46,733 nucleotides of DNA from Bradyrhizobium macuxiense (lineage in GTDB: Bacteria > Pseudomonadota > Alphaproteobacteria > Rhizobiales > Xanthobacteraceae), in assembly GCF_001542415.1 (NCBI RefSeq), contig NZ_LNCU01000115.1:1-46733 (forward strand), written 5' to 3'. The translations under genes were made by a program, and so were the position numbers. The notes below the pieces were generated by a model. That model made no database searches. It saw only the letters and a program-made list of their open reading frames with translations, and had not been told where the DNA came from. How positions within the stretch are numbered: position 1 is the stretch's first letter; each line of letters starts with the position of its first letter. Shown piece by piece: positions 8,145 through 16,474 of this stretch.

Positions 8145-8556
8145 GCGGCCGGCCGGGGAACTTGGATGCCCTTGCGGGAGGTCATTTTGCAATCCGCCCT
8201 CAACAGGTGACTAATGTCACTGTTATTAGTTTGTGAATTGGCTCTATTCCTGCCTCGAATTCACCAATTTCGCCGCCAAAAAGGCGGAACAAAGCTGACC
8301 ACCCCTGGTTTTCTCAGCCTCTGGCAGGCCCTCGAACCGATATGAGGTGACTGGTAGCTTCTGGTAATAAGGCACCTCCTCCTGTGCGATTTGGCTTAAA
8401 GTGCACAAGCGGTAGGTGCACCGCACAACGAACGTGCTGCAGAAACACAAGATTTGGACTTCCTGTCACGCCGCTGTGACATATATGCTCAAGAAGGAGG
8501 CCGAAGAGTCTCCGGCCAAAGATAGCCCTTGAATTGGCGGGCGCCTCGAGGACGTC
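8145..8556. other. Gene-free, AT-richer 412-bp gap with inverted repeats
   Basis: Base composition from about 8200 to 8480 is visibly lower in GC than the flanks. It holds an inverted repeat GTGAC-TAAT-GTCAC (8207-8220) and a larger dyad at 8464-8481. A 68-codon frame on the minus strand (8244-8450) has a cysteine-rich, atypical composition and no ribosome site, and I do not accept it as a gene. The stretch could be a decayed insertion or a long leader. Confidence 0.5.
8464..8481. promoter_or_regulatory. Perfect dyad upstream of the alpha/beta hydrolase gene
   Basis: TGTCAC-GCCGCT-GTGACA is a perfect 6+6+6 inverted repeat, 75 bp before the ATG at 8557. The shape is that of a dimeric regulator's operator; the half-sites differ from the CRP/FNR TGTGA and TTGAT types. 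The regulator is unknown. Confidence 0.4.
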
Positions 8557-9504
8557 ATGAAACGTGGAATTATCGTTCTGCTTTCGCTCTCCGTGGTGGT
8601 CACGGCGGCCTATTTCTCAGCGAGCAAGTGGGCGATCCGTCACGAAACTATCATGTTCAACGATCCGACGCGTAACGAACGCCCGGTCGCGGTCGATGTC
8701 GCCGTCCGTCGTGACAAGGAGATGCAGGCCGACGCCGGCATGATCACGCTGCCGGTCGCGATCCTCAATCACGGCAATACCGTCAAGTTTACCGAATATT
8801 CCTTCCTCGCGAACGTGTTCGCCGCGCGCGGCTATCTGGCGATCAGCATTCAGAACGACATCCCGTCGGACGGGCCGATGGTGACGAAGGTCGGCGAACT
8901 CTATGTCGGCCGTCTGCCGCAGTATCAGCGCGGCATCACCAACATCAAGTTCGCCATCGACCAGATGAAGAAGATCCAGCCGAACGCGGATTACAGCAAA
9001 TTGACGATGGTCGGCCATTCGAATGGCGGCGACATCGCGATGTACTTCGCCAAGCAGTATCCCGACGAGATCAAGAAGGTCGTGACGCTGGATAACCTGC
9101 GCGTGCCGTTCATCACCGACGGCAAGTTCAAGATCCTGTCGTTCCGCTCCCATGATCCGCAGTTCAAGACCGATCCGGGCGTCGTTCCGGACGAGCAGGA
9201 ATGCGAGAAGGCCGGCATCACCGTCGTGAACACCAACTTCCAGCACAACGACATGCGTGACACCGGACCGGAGCAGGCTAAGGACTCGATCGAGGCCAAG
9301 CTTGATAAATTCCTCGCCGAGACCGACGCCGACGCCGAGATCGCCCCGGTCGACACCAGGAGCGCGCCGCCGAAGATCCTGGAGCCCGGTCCGGTCTCGC
9401 TTTACGTGCCGGTCGACAAGGCCCAGAGCTTCACCGACAAGGTGAAGGAGGCGCTACGCCTGAAGAAGACGACCGAAAGGGAGTCGTCGCGGGCCACCAA
9501 CTGA
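8557..9504 (+). CDS. Membrane-anchored or periplasmic alpha/beta hydrolase
   Basis: Protein of 315 residues with an N-terminal hydrophobic segment (about 4-22) that is a signal peptide or anchor. The alpha/beta-hydrolase core has the nucleophile elbow GHSNGG with Ser155, a following VVTLDNL strand with a candidate acid, and QHNDMRD with a candidate His. The early motif ILNHGNTVKFTEYSFLANVFAARGYLAI resembles dienelactone-hydrolase and platelet-activating-factor-acetylhydrolase-like proteins. The last 60 residues are charged and probably unstructured. GAGGAC precedes the ATG. The substrate is unknown; ester hydrolysis in the envelope is the best guess. Confidence 0.72.
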   Translation: MKRGIIVLLSLSVVVTAAYFSASKWAIRHETIMFNDPTRNERPVAVDVAVRRDKEMQADAGMITLPVAILNHGNTVKFTEYSFLANVFAARGYLAISIQNDIPSDGPMVTKVGELYVGRLPQYQRGITNIKFAIDQMKKIQPNADYSKLTMVGHSNGGDIAMYFAKQYPDEIKKVVTLDNLRVPFITDGKFKILSFRSHDPQFKTDPGVVPDEQECEKAGITVVNTNFQHNDMRDTGPEQAKDSIEAKLDKFLAETDADAEIAPVDTRSAPPKILEPGPVSLYVPVDKAQSFTDKVKEALRLKKTTERESSRATN

Positions 9505-9604
9505 TCCCTGGTGGCTCCGGGTTCTAACGGGGCACGCTGCCTCGCTGCATTGACCAGTCCGAAATGGTGGCCCACATAGTGCTTGCTACAAGAGGCAAGC
9601 GCTG

Positions 9605-10372
9605 ATGGCTGGCGATCCGACCAAACCGACATCCGGAAACGACGTGCGCCCGGCGAATTCGCCCGAGGCGCGCAAGTCTGGCACTTTGCCGGATGCGCGA
9701 AGGTCAACCTCCGACGACATCGCCGCATTCGTCGCGCAGGCGCGCGCGACGTCGCCGCATCGTGCCGGCGCGCGCGGCAGGCTGGTGTTCGCGCTCGACG
9801 CCACGATGAGCCGGCAGCCGACCTGGGACATGGCCTGCGCGCTGCAGGCCGACATGTTCCGCGAGGCCGGATCGCTCGGCAGCCTCGACATCCGTCTCGT
9901 CTACTATCGCGGCTTCAATGAGTGCCGCGCCACCGGGTGGATTTCCGACAGCGCGCAGCTCGCGAAGCTGATGGGCAAGATCGCCTGCCAGGGCGGCAAT
10001 ACGCAGATCGGGAAGGTGCTTTCGGACGCGCGCCGCGAGGCGGTCGCCGCCGGCGTGCGCGCGGTCGTGTTCGTGGGCGATGCGATGGAAGAGAATGTCG
10101 ACGAGCTCTGCGCGAAGGCGGGTGAGCTCGGCCTGCTCAAGGTGCCCGTCTTCATGTTCCAGGAAGGCGGGGACGCGGTTGCCGAGCAGACGTTTCGCGA
10201 GATCGCGCGCCTGACCGGCGGTGCATGGTGCAGGTTTGATCCCGGCGCGGCCGCCCAGCTCCGCGAGCTCCTGCGCGCCGCTGCAGCCTACGTTGTCGGC
10301 GGCCGCGACGCGCTGCAGCAACTGGCGAAGAGCGCGAGCGGTGCGGCCAGGCTGATCGGTCAGATGAAATGA
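9605..10372 (+). CDS. VWA-domain protein with complete MIDAS
   Basis: Soluble protein of 255 residues. The first 55 are charged and disordered; residues 58-235 form a von Willebrand A domain. The metal site is complete: DATMS (Asp65, Thr67, Ser69), Thr133 in GGNTQIGK and Asp159 in VFVGDAMEEN, so Mg-dependent ligand binding is likely. AGAGG lies about ten bases before the ATG. A membrane J-domain protein is encoded 560 bp downstream on the same strand, with a DUF302 gene inverted between. VWA proteins with AAA or J-domain partners often act in assembling or checking complexes, but no function is known for this one. Confidence 0.75.
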   Translation: MAGDPTKPTSGNDVRPANSPEARKSGTLPDARRSTSDDIAAFVAQARATSPHRAGARGRLVFALDATMSRQPTWDMACALQADMFREAGSLGSLDIRLVYYRGFNECRATGWISDSAQLAKLMGKIACQGGNTQIGKVLSDARREAVAAGVRAVVFVGDAMEENVDELCAKAGELGLLKVPVFMFQEGGDAVAEQTFREIARLTGGAWCRFDPGAAAQLRELLRAAAAYVVGGRDALQQLAKSASGAARLIGQMK

Positions 10373-10385
10373 ACGATGCGCTGCG

Positions 10386-10793
10386 TCACGCAGCCGGCGA
10401 CGTCACCGCTTTGGCGACCGCGCCAAGCATGGTCGACATGTTGGCGGTCACGGTCTTCGTCCGATCCGTCACGCCGTGCCGCTGCGCAATCCATGCGGGG
10501 TCGTTGTAGGACAGCCAGGTGTCGCCCGCGGCGTCCTGCCAGATCAGCGCCTTCAGCGGCAGATCGATTCCGGCCGTCTGTGATGCCTGCATCAGCGGCG
10601 TGCCGCCCTTGGCGTTGCCGAACACTACAACCTCGGTCGGACGGAGCTCGAGGCCAACGCCGGCTGCGCCCGCGGCATGATCGATCTGCGCGAACACGGT
10701 GAGCCCGCTCGCCTGCAATTCGGCCTTGAGTCTTTCGGTCGTCTCCTTCGGTCCGAAACTGCTTCGCAGGTTCACCAGTCCTTCAACCGCCAT
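10386..10793 (-). CDS. DUF302 domain protein
   Basis: Cytoplasmic protein of 135 residues. The pattern of an N-terminal helix (TTERLKAELQASGLTVFAQIDHA), GVGLELRPTEVVVFGNAKGGTPLM and LPLKALIWQDAAGDTWLSYNDP is the standard DUF302 core, a dimeric alpha/beta fold of unknown role found alone or in heavy-metal and thiol-related proteins. Cysteine is absent, which argues against a redox job. It lies between, and opposite to, the VWA and J-domain genes; its 3' end is 13 bp from the VWA stop. Confidence 0.85.
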   Translation of the reverse strand: MAVEGLVNLRSSFGPKETTERLKAELQASGLTVFAQIDHAAGAAGVGLELRPTEVVVFGNAKGGTPLMQASQTAGIDLPLKALIWQDAAGDTWLSYNDPAWIAQRHGVTDRTKTVTANMSTMLGAVAKAVTSPAA

Positions 10794-10826
10794 CGTAGTT
10801 CCTCCGCTCCGACTTCGGTCAGCCTA

Positions 10827-10855
10827 GAGCATTTTCGCTTCTGATTGAATCAGAA
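10827..10855. repeat. Palindromic intergenic repeat (TTCTGATT-G-AATCAGAA)
   Basis: A perfect 8-bp dyad TTCTGATT/AATCAGAA around one base sits at 10839-10855, preceded by GAGCATTTTCGC (10827-10838). It lies between the divergent DUF302 and J-domain genes. From memory, this is another dispersed element of Bradyrhizobium intergenic regions; it could also serve as an operator for the two divergent genes. Confidence 0.55.
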
Positions 10856-10932
10856 CCGAAGTTCCAGATTCTTGTCTTGAAGCGTGTTCTTCACGCGATG
10901 CTTTTTGTTCCGGGGATGCGTATAGTTCGCGC

Positions 10933-11655
10933 ATGCCAACCCTGATCGCCGGCATCGTTGCCGTAATCGTGCTTTATTCCGCGCTGCAGATGTTTCGTGC
11001 GGCCAATCCGGCCGTGCTCGCGCGCGTCATCAAGATCATCGGCGGGGTCCTCGCGCTCGCCGTCGCAGCCTTCACCGGCGTGAGGGGCGAACTGGCGGTC
11101 GCTATTCCGCTCGGCATCTTCGGTGCGGGATTGCTCGGCTGGTCACCGTTCGGGAACACGGGCTTTCCCAATCTCGGCGGTATGTTCGGCGGCACGCAGC
11201 GTACGGCGGGGCAAAGCTCGCGGGTGCGGTCGCAGTATCTCGACATGAGCCTCGATCACAACAGCGGCGTCCTCAGGGGCCAGATCGTGGACGGACCGCA
11301 TGCCGGCCACGCGCTCGACGAGTTCGATCTGCCGCAGCTGCTGGCGATGATGCCGGCGTTCGATGCCGAGAGCGTCGCGCTACTTGAAAGCTACCTGGAC
11401 CGCCGGTTTCCCGCCTGGCGTCAGAACGCGCAGGACGACCGGGCAGGGGGGCAGCGCCGCGCGGCGGCGAGTGGCAAAATGACGAACGAGGAGGCCTATC
11501 AGATCCTTGGCCTGCAGCCGGGGGCGTCGCGCGACGAGATCAGCCGTGCCCACCGCACCCTGATGAAGAAACTGCATCCCGACCAGGGGGGCTCTACGTA
11601 CCTCGCTGCCCGTGTAAACGAGGCCAAGGATACTCTGCTTCGCACGCATCTCTAA
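10933..11655 (+). CDS. Membrane-anchored J-domain (DnaJ-like, Tim14-type) protein
   Basis: Protein of 240 residues. Two N-terminal membrane helices (about 2-20 and 35-70, interrupted) are followed by a linker with a conserved YLDMSLDHNSGVLRGQIVDG segment. A J domain fills residues 184-240, with EAYQILGLQPGASRDEISRAH and the HPD tripeptide at 215-217 that stimulates Hsp70 ATPase. The topology, a membrane anchor with a C-terminal J domain, is like mitochondrial Tim14/Pam18 and its alphaproteobacterial relatives. It probably recruits DnaK to the inner membrane. The nearby VWA gene may be its functional partner. Confidence 0.85.
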   Translation: MPTLIAGIVAVIVLYSALQMFRAANPAVLARVIKIIGGVLALAVAAFTGVRGELAVAIPLGIFGAGLLGWSPFGNTGFPNLGGMFGGTQRTAGQSSRVRSQYLDMSLDHNSGVLRGQIVDGPHAGHALDEFDLPQLLAMMPAFDAESVALLESYLDRRFPAWRQNAQDDRAGGQRRAAASGKMTNEEAYQILGLQPGASRDEISRAHRTLMKKLHPDQGGSTYLAARVNEAKDTLLRTHL

Positions 11656-11717
11656 CTCCGGCACGCTACCAACGCCACAAGCCGAGAGCTGCCTTCCGTC
11701 TCTGGTCGATGCCCCTG

Positions 11718-11790
11718 GAGCATGATCTCCGCGCAAACGCCTGGCGTCTGTCGCGAGGGAAACGCGGATTGCAGTTTCCCGGTCATGCTG
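11718..11790. repeat. Dispersed palindromic repeat, GAGCATGATC family, copy 2
   Basis: This copy starts like 5977-6049, with identity over roughly the first 23 bases, and ends in GGTCATGCTG instead of a perfect right arm, so its outer palindrome is decayed. The rest of the 321-bp gap (11656-11976) holds a second inverted repeat, GAAAACTT (11831-11838) with AAGTTTTC (11859-11866), and a terminator; I see no gene. Confidence 0.75.
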
Positions 11791-11924
11791 ACCACCCGCC
11801 GTTATCCGGCGTGGTGGCTCATCCTTTCGTGAAAACTTAACCGTAAAATCTTGACGAGAAGTTTTCGCACCGTGGATGCGCGCGGATTGGCTGATCAACT
11901 TTGATGACCGCGCGCCAAAAGCAA

Positions 11925-11953
11925 CAGGGCCGGCGCTTGCGGCGCCGGCCCTG
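11925..11953 (-). terminator. Strong GC hairpin after the carboxypeptidase gene
   Basis: Arms CAGGGCCGGCGC (11925-11936) and GCGCCGGCCCTG (11942-11953) are perfect 12-bp complements with a five-base loop. Read on the minus strand, the stem is followed by TTGCTTTTGG, a modest T-run. It lies 24 bp after the carboxypeptidase stop. Confidence 0.8.
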
Positions 11954-11976
11954 CGAGTTTCAGATGCTGAGGTCGA

Positions 11977-13734
11977 TCAGTTGCGAACGGTGATGCAGGA
12001 GATGTCCGCGCGCTTCAGCGTTCGGCAGACGGCTTCGGCCTGATCGCGCTCGAGACCGGCGAAGCGGGCGCGGTAGAACTTGCGATCGCCCTTGGCAACC
12101 GACTCTGTGAACGGATCGGCCTTGCTGAGCATGCCGCGGGCCGAGTTGCGGGCGAGATCGATGCGTTCCTTGGCTTCGCCCTCGGACGCCAGCGCGCCGA
12201 CCTGGACAATCCAGCCGGTGTGAGCGATCGCGGGCTTGGCCGTGCTGGTCTGATTGCGAGAGGGTTCGATCGAGGCCACGGCCTGGGGCGCGGCCGGAGC
12301 AGGCGCCTGTACAGCCGAGGCCGGCAGCACGCCGAGAATGCCCTTTCCGGTCCCGAAATTGGCCGGCTGCGGTGGCATATCGGGCTCGGCGGCCCGCGCC
12401 ATCATCGCGTTGGAGGTCTCGGCGACCTCGTTGCGCGACGGGATCGTGTTGGTGATCGGGGGAGCGGACTGCGCAGGGCCTGCCGCAGCGAGCTTGATCT
12501 GCCCGGCCTTGACCTGAACGGTCTTCACCTTCACCGGCTTCATCGGTTCAGCCGAGCCGGGGATCGCGGCCATCGCCTGGGTCTGGATCACACCGCTGGT
12601 CAGCGGCGCCGGCTCGGGCTTGGCCTGCGGCGCGGGCTTGGCCGGCAGCGGCGGCAGGGCGGCGGCCGCTGCGGCCATCAGCGAGGGCTTGTTGGCTGGG
12701 CGGGACGGCTGCATCGCGGCGGAAGCCGGCTCGGAAGCGGCGGCGACGCTCTCCGTCGGGCGGGGCGCGTCATCGGCATCAGCCACCTCGACATTGGCGT
12801 TGGCCGGGTTGCGCTCGGTGATCGCAGCGACGGTGCGGGTCGTCGCAGCCTTGGCGAGGTTCTCGGCGAGCAGGTTGCGCATGATGGCGTCGCGGGAGCC
12901 GCCGCTGCGGCCGCCGAATACCACGCCGATCAGGAAGCGGTTGCCGCGATGCATCGAGGTGACGAGGTTGAAGCCGGAGGCGCGGATGTAGCCGGTCTTG
13001 ATGCCGTCGACGCCCTCGACGCTGCCGAGCAGATGATTGTGACCGGTGATGGTGTGACCGCGGAAATTGAAAGCCGTCGTCGAGAAGTAGCGATAGTAGC
13101 GCGGAAAGCGATCCTGCAGCGCGCGGCCCAGGATCGACTGATCGCGCGCCGTGGTCACCTGTTCGTCGTTGGGCAGGCCGGAGGCGTTGCGATAAACGGT
13201 GCGGCTCATGCCGAGCGCGCGTGCCTTGCGCGTCATCATCCTGGCGAAATCGTCTTCGCTGCCGCCGACCGCCTCGGCGATCACGACCGCGGCGTCATTG
13301 GCCGAGCGCGTGACGACGCCCTTGATGGCGTCCTCGACCCTGATGGTCTGGCCCGGCCGCAGGCCGAGCTTGGTCGGGTCCTGCTCGGAGGCGTGCTCGG
13401 ACACCGGCATCTCGGTGTCGAGCTTCATCTTGCCGGAGTCGAGACGCTCGAACAGCATGTAGAGCGTCATCATCTTGGTGAGGGAAGCGGGGTGGCGCAG
13501 GCTGTCGGGGCTGTTGGCGGCCAGCACCGCGCCGGAATTGCCGTCGACGACGATCGAGGCAAATCGCGGGCTGTCGCTCTCGCGCGTCTCCTGGCTCTGG
13601 TGATGGCGAACATGACGATGCCGGTAGCGGCGCGCTTCAGCGCTATCGCTGATCAGGATCGCGGTCGTCAGGGTAACGAGCCCGAGAACGCCAACTCGCA
13701 ACGCACGCGAGGAAGCCATGGTTGTACGAAGCAT
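11977..13734 (-). CDS. D-alanyl-D-alanine carboxypeptidase (S11/PBP5 type) with C-terminal SPOR domain
   Basis: Periplasmic serine enzyme that trims the terminal D-Ala from peptidoglycan stem peptides. Protein of 585 residues with a signal segment (about 7-34), then a His/Arg-rich stretch. The catalytic domain spans about 55-300, with SLTK (Ser84-Lys87), SAN (144-146) and KTG (246-248) all present. Residues 310-500 are a long Pro/Ala linker, and 507-585 form a SPOR domain (WIVQVGALASEGEAKERI through FYRARFAGLERDQAEAVCRTL). SPOR domains bind glycan strands stripped of stem peptides at the septum, so the enzyme is likely recruited to division sites. ATGs at 13734 and 13719 are both possible starts. 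Confidence 0.9.
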   Translation of the reverse strand: MLRTTMASSRALRVGVLGLVTLTTAILISDSAEARRYRHRHVRHHQSQETRESDSPRFASIVVDGNSGAVLAANSPDSLRHPASLTKMMTLYMLFERLDSGKMKLDTEMPVSEHASEQDPTKLGLRPGQTIRVEDAIKGVVTRSANDAAVVIAEAVGGSEDDFARMMTRKARALGMSRTVYRNASGLPNDEQVTTARDQSILGRALQDRFPRYYRYFSTTAFNFRGHTITGHNHLLGSVEGVDGIKTGYIRASGFNLVTSMHRGNRFLIGVVFGGRSGGSRDAIMRNLLAENLAKAATTRTVAAITERNPANANVEVADADDAPRPTESVAAASEPASAAMQPSRPANKPSLMAAAAAALPPLPAKPAPQAKPEPAPLTSGVIQTQAMAAIPGSAEPMKPVKVKTVQVKAGQIKLAAAGPAQSAPPITNTIPSRNEVAETSNAMMARAAEPDMPPQPANFGTGKGILGVLPASAVQAPAPAAPQAVASIEPSRNQTSTAKPAIAHTGWIVQVGALASEGEAKERIDLARNSARGMLSKADPFTESVAKGDRKFYRARFAGLERDQAEAVCRTLKRADISCITVRN

Positions 13735-14032
13735 TTACTTCCCCGTCCCAATTTCTATCTGAATCACCGGTTCGTGAGGCGAAATTGTGCCCTACGGCCG
13801 CCGATCCTTGCCTGCGCAACACGCCAATCCGGGCAGAACGCCTGACCCCACTGGCTGCTCAGGTTGCTCTTCTAGCTAAGGTGCTGTTCACAAACAGCTT
13901 TCAGGGCTGTCTGTCGGAAGGCGAACAAAGTCCGGGAATCAAGTTAGGCGGCCTGAGTTTCCAAAAGATTAAGCAACCGTTGCGTAGTCCCCCGGGGTTT
14001 ATCGCAAATGCCCAGGACCCAGGCATTTCGTT
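13735..14032. other. Gene-free stretch between dac-SPOR and phasin
   Basis: Part of a 425-bp gap. I see no convincing coding frame. A short hairpin AAATGCC (14006-14012) with GGCATTT (14022-14028) lies just before the phasin regulatory region. The carboxypeptidase promoter must lie at the left end, but I cannot assign it. Confidence 0.4.
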
Positions 14033-14081
14033 TTGTGCGATGCACAAGATTCCTTGACTTCATTGTGCGGTGCACTATGTT
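14033..14081 (+). promoter_or_regulatory. Phasin promoter with two TGC-N3-GCA dyads (candidate PhaR operator)
   Basis: The -35 TTGACT (14054-14059) and -10 TATGTT (14076-14081) are separated by 16 bases. A perfect dyad TTGTGC-GAT-GCACAA (14033-14047) lies just upstream, and a near copy TTGTGC-GGT-GCACTA (14063-14077) fills the spacer; the two are exactly 30 bp, about three helical turns, apart. TGC-N3/4-GCA is the type of site bound by PhaR, the PHB-responsive repressor of phasin genes. PhaR assignment is inference. Confidence 0.7.
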
Positions 14082-14159
14082 GGCCGCGTCAGGGGGCCGG
14101 GAGCTTCCCGGCAATAATGAGACATTGCGTTTTTCAAGTCTGGGATAAGGAACTCCACC

Positions 14160-14495
14160 ATGGTCAAGATCGAAGACATTCAGAGCTACGGCAAGCAGCA
14201 CCTGGAATCGGTGACTGCGTCCGCGAGCAACCTGCAGAGCGGCGTTCAGGCGATCGCCACCGCCTACGGCGACTACGCCAAGAAGTCCTACGAAGATACC
14301 AAGTCGTTTGTTGAGAAGCTGTCGGGCGTGAAGTCGCTGGACAAGGCGATCGAGGCGCAGACCGAGTTCGCGCGTGCGTCCTACGAGACCTTCGTTGCTG
14401 AATCGCAGAAGATCGCCGGCCTCTACGGCGACTGCGCCAAGCAGACCTTCAAGCCGTTCGAAGGCCTGGTTTCGAAGTTCTCGCCTGCTCAGTAA
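14160..14495 (+). CDS. Phasin family protein (PHB granule-associated)
   Basis: Small amphipathic helical protein of 111 residues with no signal or membrane segment. The pattern YGKQHLESVTASASNLQSG, TAYGDYAKKSYEDTKSFVEKL, FARASYETFVAESQKIAGLYG is that of the phasin_2 family, which coats polyhydroxybutyrate granules and controls their number and size. AAGGAA lies about eight bases before the ATG. A sigma70-type promoter with two TGC-N3-GCA dyads precedes it, and a strong terminator follows, so it is a single-gene transcript, probably abundant. No PHB synthase gene is nearby. Confidence 0.88.
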   Translation: MVKIEDIQSYGKQHLESVTASASNLQSGVQAIATAYGDYAKKSYEDTKSFVEKLSGVKSLDKAIEAQTEFARASYETFVAESQKIAGLYGDCAKQTFKPFEGLVSKFSPAQ

Positions 14496-14520
14496 GCGGC
14501 GCAGAAATTCCAAAAATCAA

Positions 14521-14549
14521 AAGCCCGGCCGAAATGGCCGGGCTTTTTT
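14521..14549 (+). terminator. Bidirectional intrinsic terminator
   Basis: Arms AAGCCCGGCC (14521-14530) and GGCCGGGCTT (14536-14545) enclose a five-base loop and are followed by TTTTTT. An A-rich stretch before the stem gives a T-run on the other strand too, so it can end both the phasin transcript and the convergent TadG-like transcript. Confidence 0.92.
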
Positions 14550-14570
14550 GTTGTCTCTGAAGCAGGGCGG

Positions 14571-15992
14571 CTATTTCGATACGCGCAGTTTCGAGAGTTG
14601 CGTTCCGATGGTGTTGAACACCGTCAGAACCTGGCTGGCCGTCGTGACGAGAAAGAACTGGCCGGGGTTGCTTGCGCAATATTGCAGCACCGGTGAGGTC
14701 GGATCGGCGGGCGTGCCGGTGTTCACTTGGATCGTATAAATCGTATACGCCGGTTTGCCGGTCTTGGGATCGATCGTGTTCTTGATGTTGTCGCAAAGGA
14801 TCTTCTGCCGGGCGTCGATCTGCCCGCCAAACTGGGTGCTGCCGTCGCCATAGGAAGGCCAGCGGTCTTCGGTGTTGAGACCATCGGACAGGATAATGAT
14901 AGCCCTGGTATAGTTGTAGTTCGGATCCTCAGCCGGCGCGTTCAGTGGTGCGATCGATTGCAACGATTGCCATGCCCAGGCGATACCGATCGGCTGGTTG
15001 GTGCCGCCGGTCGGCTGCATGGCGTTGATCATGGTCTTGATCGACGACCAGTCGTAGCTGAGCGGCATGATTTGCTGCAGAGGAGGATTGTTGCCCGGCT
15101 TGCAATACGACTGGCCGTTTTCATAATACTCCTCGGCCGGGAACAGGGTCGCGACATTGGTCGACGTCGGCGCAGTACTCTGTGTGTCATAGGGCTGGGT
15201 ACGGTCGGTGACGCAGCCCGTCCATGTGTTGTGGTTGGCCGGCGTCCAGGTCTTGCCGGCGCTCACGCAGGACGCCTGATTGGTGTACCAGTTCCTGCTG
15301 CAGGTGCCGTTGGCAGCATTCCAGTCCGTCCAGTCAATCCAGTTTGCCGCGAAATTGCTGGCGCCGACGTTGACGTCCTTAGCGAACGGGACGACCGAAA
15401 TATAGACGTCGCCTGGGTTTTTCGCGAGCGCGCTGAGCTGGTCGACCAAGTTGGAGGCGGCGGTGCGCAAGGCCCCGATCTTGCCGTTGGCGGCCATCGA
15501 TCCGGTATTGTCGAGTGCCATCGCCACGCGCATCCTGTTGATGCCCCAAGTCGAGGTCGAACTGACACCGAACTTCATGTTCGGAAAGCCCATGAGCTTC
15601 ATGAAGTCGGTATTGATCGAGCCGGACCCGTTGATCTGTATCGTGGAACTGTTGGAGCCGCTGGCTGCCGTGTAGCTCGCGGTGACCGTGACGGACTTGG
15701 CGTCGGGATTGGTGTAGAGCGCCGAGAAATAGGCCTGCGCCTGGGTGCCGATCTGGGACGTCGTGATGGTGCCTGATGTCAGATCCTTGGACACCATCAG
15801 CACCGTTGAATCGAGCGCCGACTGCATCGAGGAGCGGGCATTGTTGACGCGAGAATAGTCGACCGCCACACCGACGAAGCTGATGATCGGCACGGCTGCC
15901 AGGGTGAAGAGGACCGCGATATTGCCCTCCGTCGCCGAAAAAAAGCGGCCGACGGCCGCCCGGGTTCGACTGAAAATGGCTTTACCAAGCAT
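14571..15992 (-). CDS. TadG-like pilus-assembly protein with VWA domain
   Basis: Protein of 473 residues. Residues about 18-45 (SATEGNIAVLFTLAAVPIIS) are the TadE/TadG-type N-terminal helix that anchors minor pilin-like proteins. A VWA domain follows, with the metal motif DNTGSM, later IIILSDGLNTED, and a Thr in GGTNQ. The insert rich in Cys, Trp and Asn (SRNWYTNQASC and CVTDRTQPYD) is typical of the family. I use the ATG at 15990-15992 (MLGKAIFSRT); an upstream ATG at 16106 would add 38 atypical residues. No other tad genes are in the window, so its pilus role is by homology only. Confidence 0.8.
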   Translation of the reverse strand: MLGKAIFSRTRAAVGRFFSATEGNIAVLFTLAAVPIISFVGVAVDYSRVNNARSSMQSALDSTVLMVSKDLTSGTITTSQIGTQAQAYFSALYTNPDAKSVTVTASYTAASGSNSSTIQINGSGSINTDFMKLMGFPNMKFGVSSTSTWGINRMRVAMALDNTGSMAANGKIGALRTAASNLVDQLSALAKNPGDVYISVVPFAKDVNVGASNFAANWIDWTDWNAANGTCSRNWYTNQASCVSAGKTWTPANHNTWTGCVTDRTQPYDTQSTAPTSTNVATLFPAEEYYENGQSYCKPGNNPPLQQIMPLSYDWSSIKTMINAMQPTGGTNQPIGIAWAWQSLQSIAPLNAPAEDPNYNYTRAIIILSDGLNTEDRWPSYGDGSTQFGGQIDARQKILCDNIKNTIDPKTGKPAYTIYTIQVNTGTPADPTSPVLQYCASNPGQFFLVTTASQVLTVFNTIGTQLSKLRVSK

Positions 15993-16474
15993 GACGTTCT
16001 CATCGAATGGATTGCGCGCGCCATCTCCATGGCTGCAGCTAAACAGACGATGAATCCCGTTGTCGAAACGGGCCGGAGCCCGCCAGGGGATACCTGAAAG
16101 CGGCAAAATGGCCGCGTTATCCTCAACGCCCGCTAAACCGGGGTGCGGACTCCTTTGTCAAATCGGCCAGAAACGATTAACCTTGGCGCGATTGCCGCGA
16201 CGGGAGTCGATCGGGCCAGGACAGCTACGGGCGTCTTTTCGGCGCTTGCGGCGGGACGCCCCCGGGCCCATATTCGGAGAGCCGATCCAGCCGCTGGGTC
16301 GGACCGGGAGCGGCAATCTGGAAAGCGTTGCTGGAGGTTCCGCGATGGGTTGCTGCGGCAAATCGCGTTACATCCCCGATGCGCTTACCGGTTTCCCCTG
16401 GGAATTCGAACGCCTGAGCCATGTCGCGATCCACGTCCACAGCCCTTTCGTCGCCAGCGGCGTCAGTGCCCAAA
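15993..16474. other. 482-bp gap between tadG-like and clpS genes
   Basis: Two divergent promoters must lie here but I cannot place them with confidence. A 46-codon frame, 16345-16485 on the plus strand, begins ATGGGTTGCTGCGGC after a good GGAGG (spacing six to seven) and overlaps the clpS start. It is a possible leader peptide or small gene but has no recognisable family. I see no RNA gene or repeat here. Confidence 0.35.

Noticed and set aside
8244..8450. 68-codon minus-strand frame in the AT-richer gap
   Set aside because: No ribosome site, unusual cysteine-rich composition, no family resemblance. It could be a fragment of decayed DNA but is not supportable as a gene.
12220..13845. 541-codon open frame opposite the D-Ala-D-Ala carboxypeptidase gene
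   Set aside because: Gly/Arg-rich composition typical of antisense frames in GC-rich DNA; the opposite strand encodes a complete enzyme.
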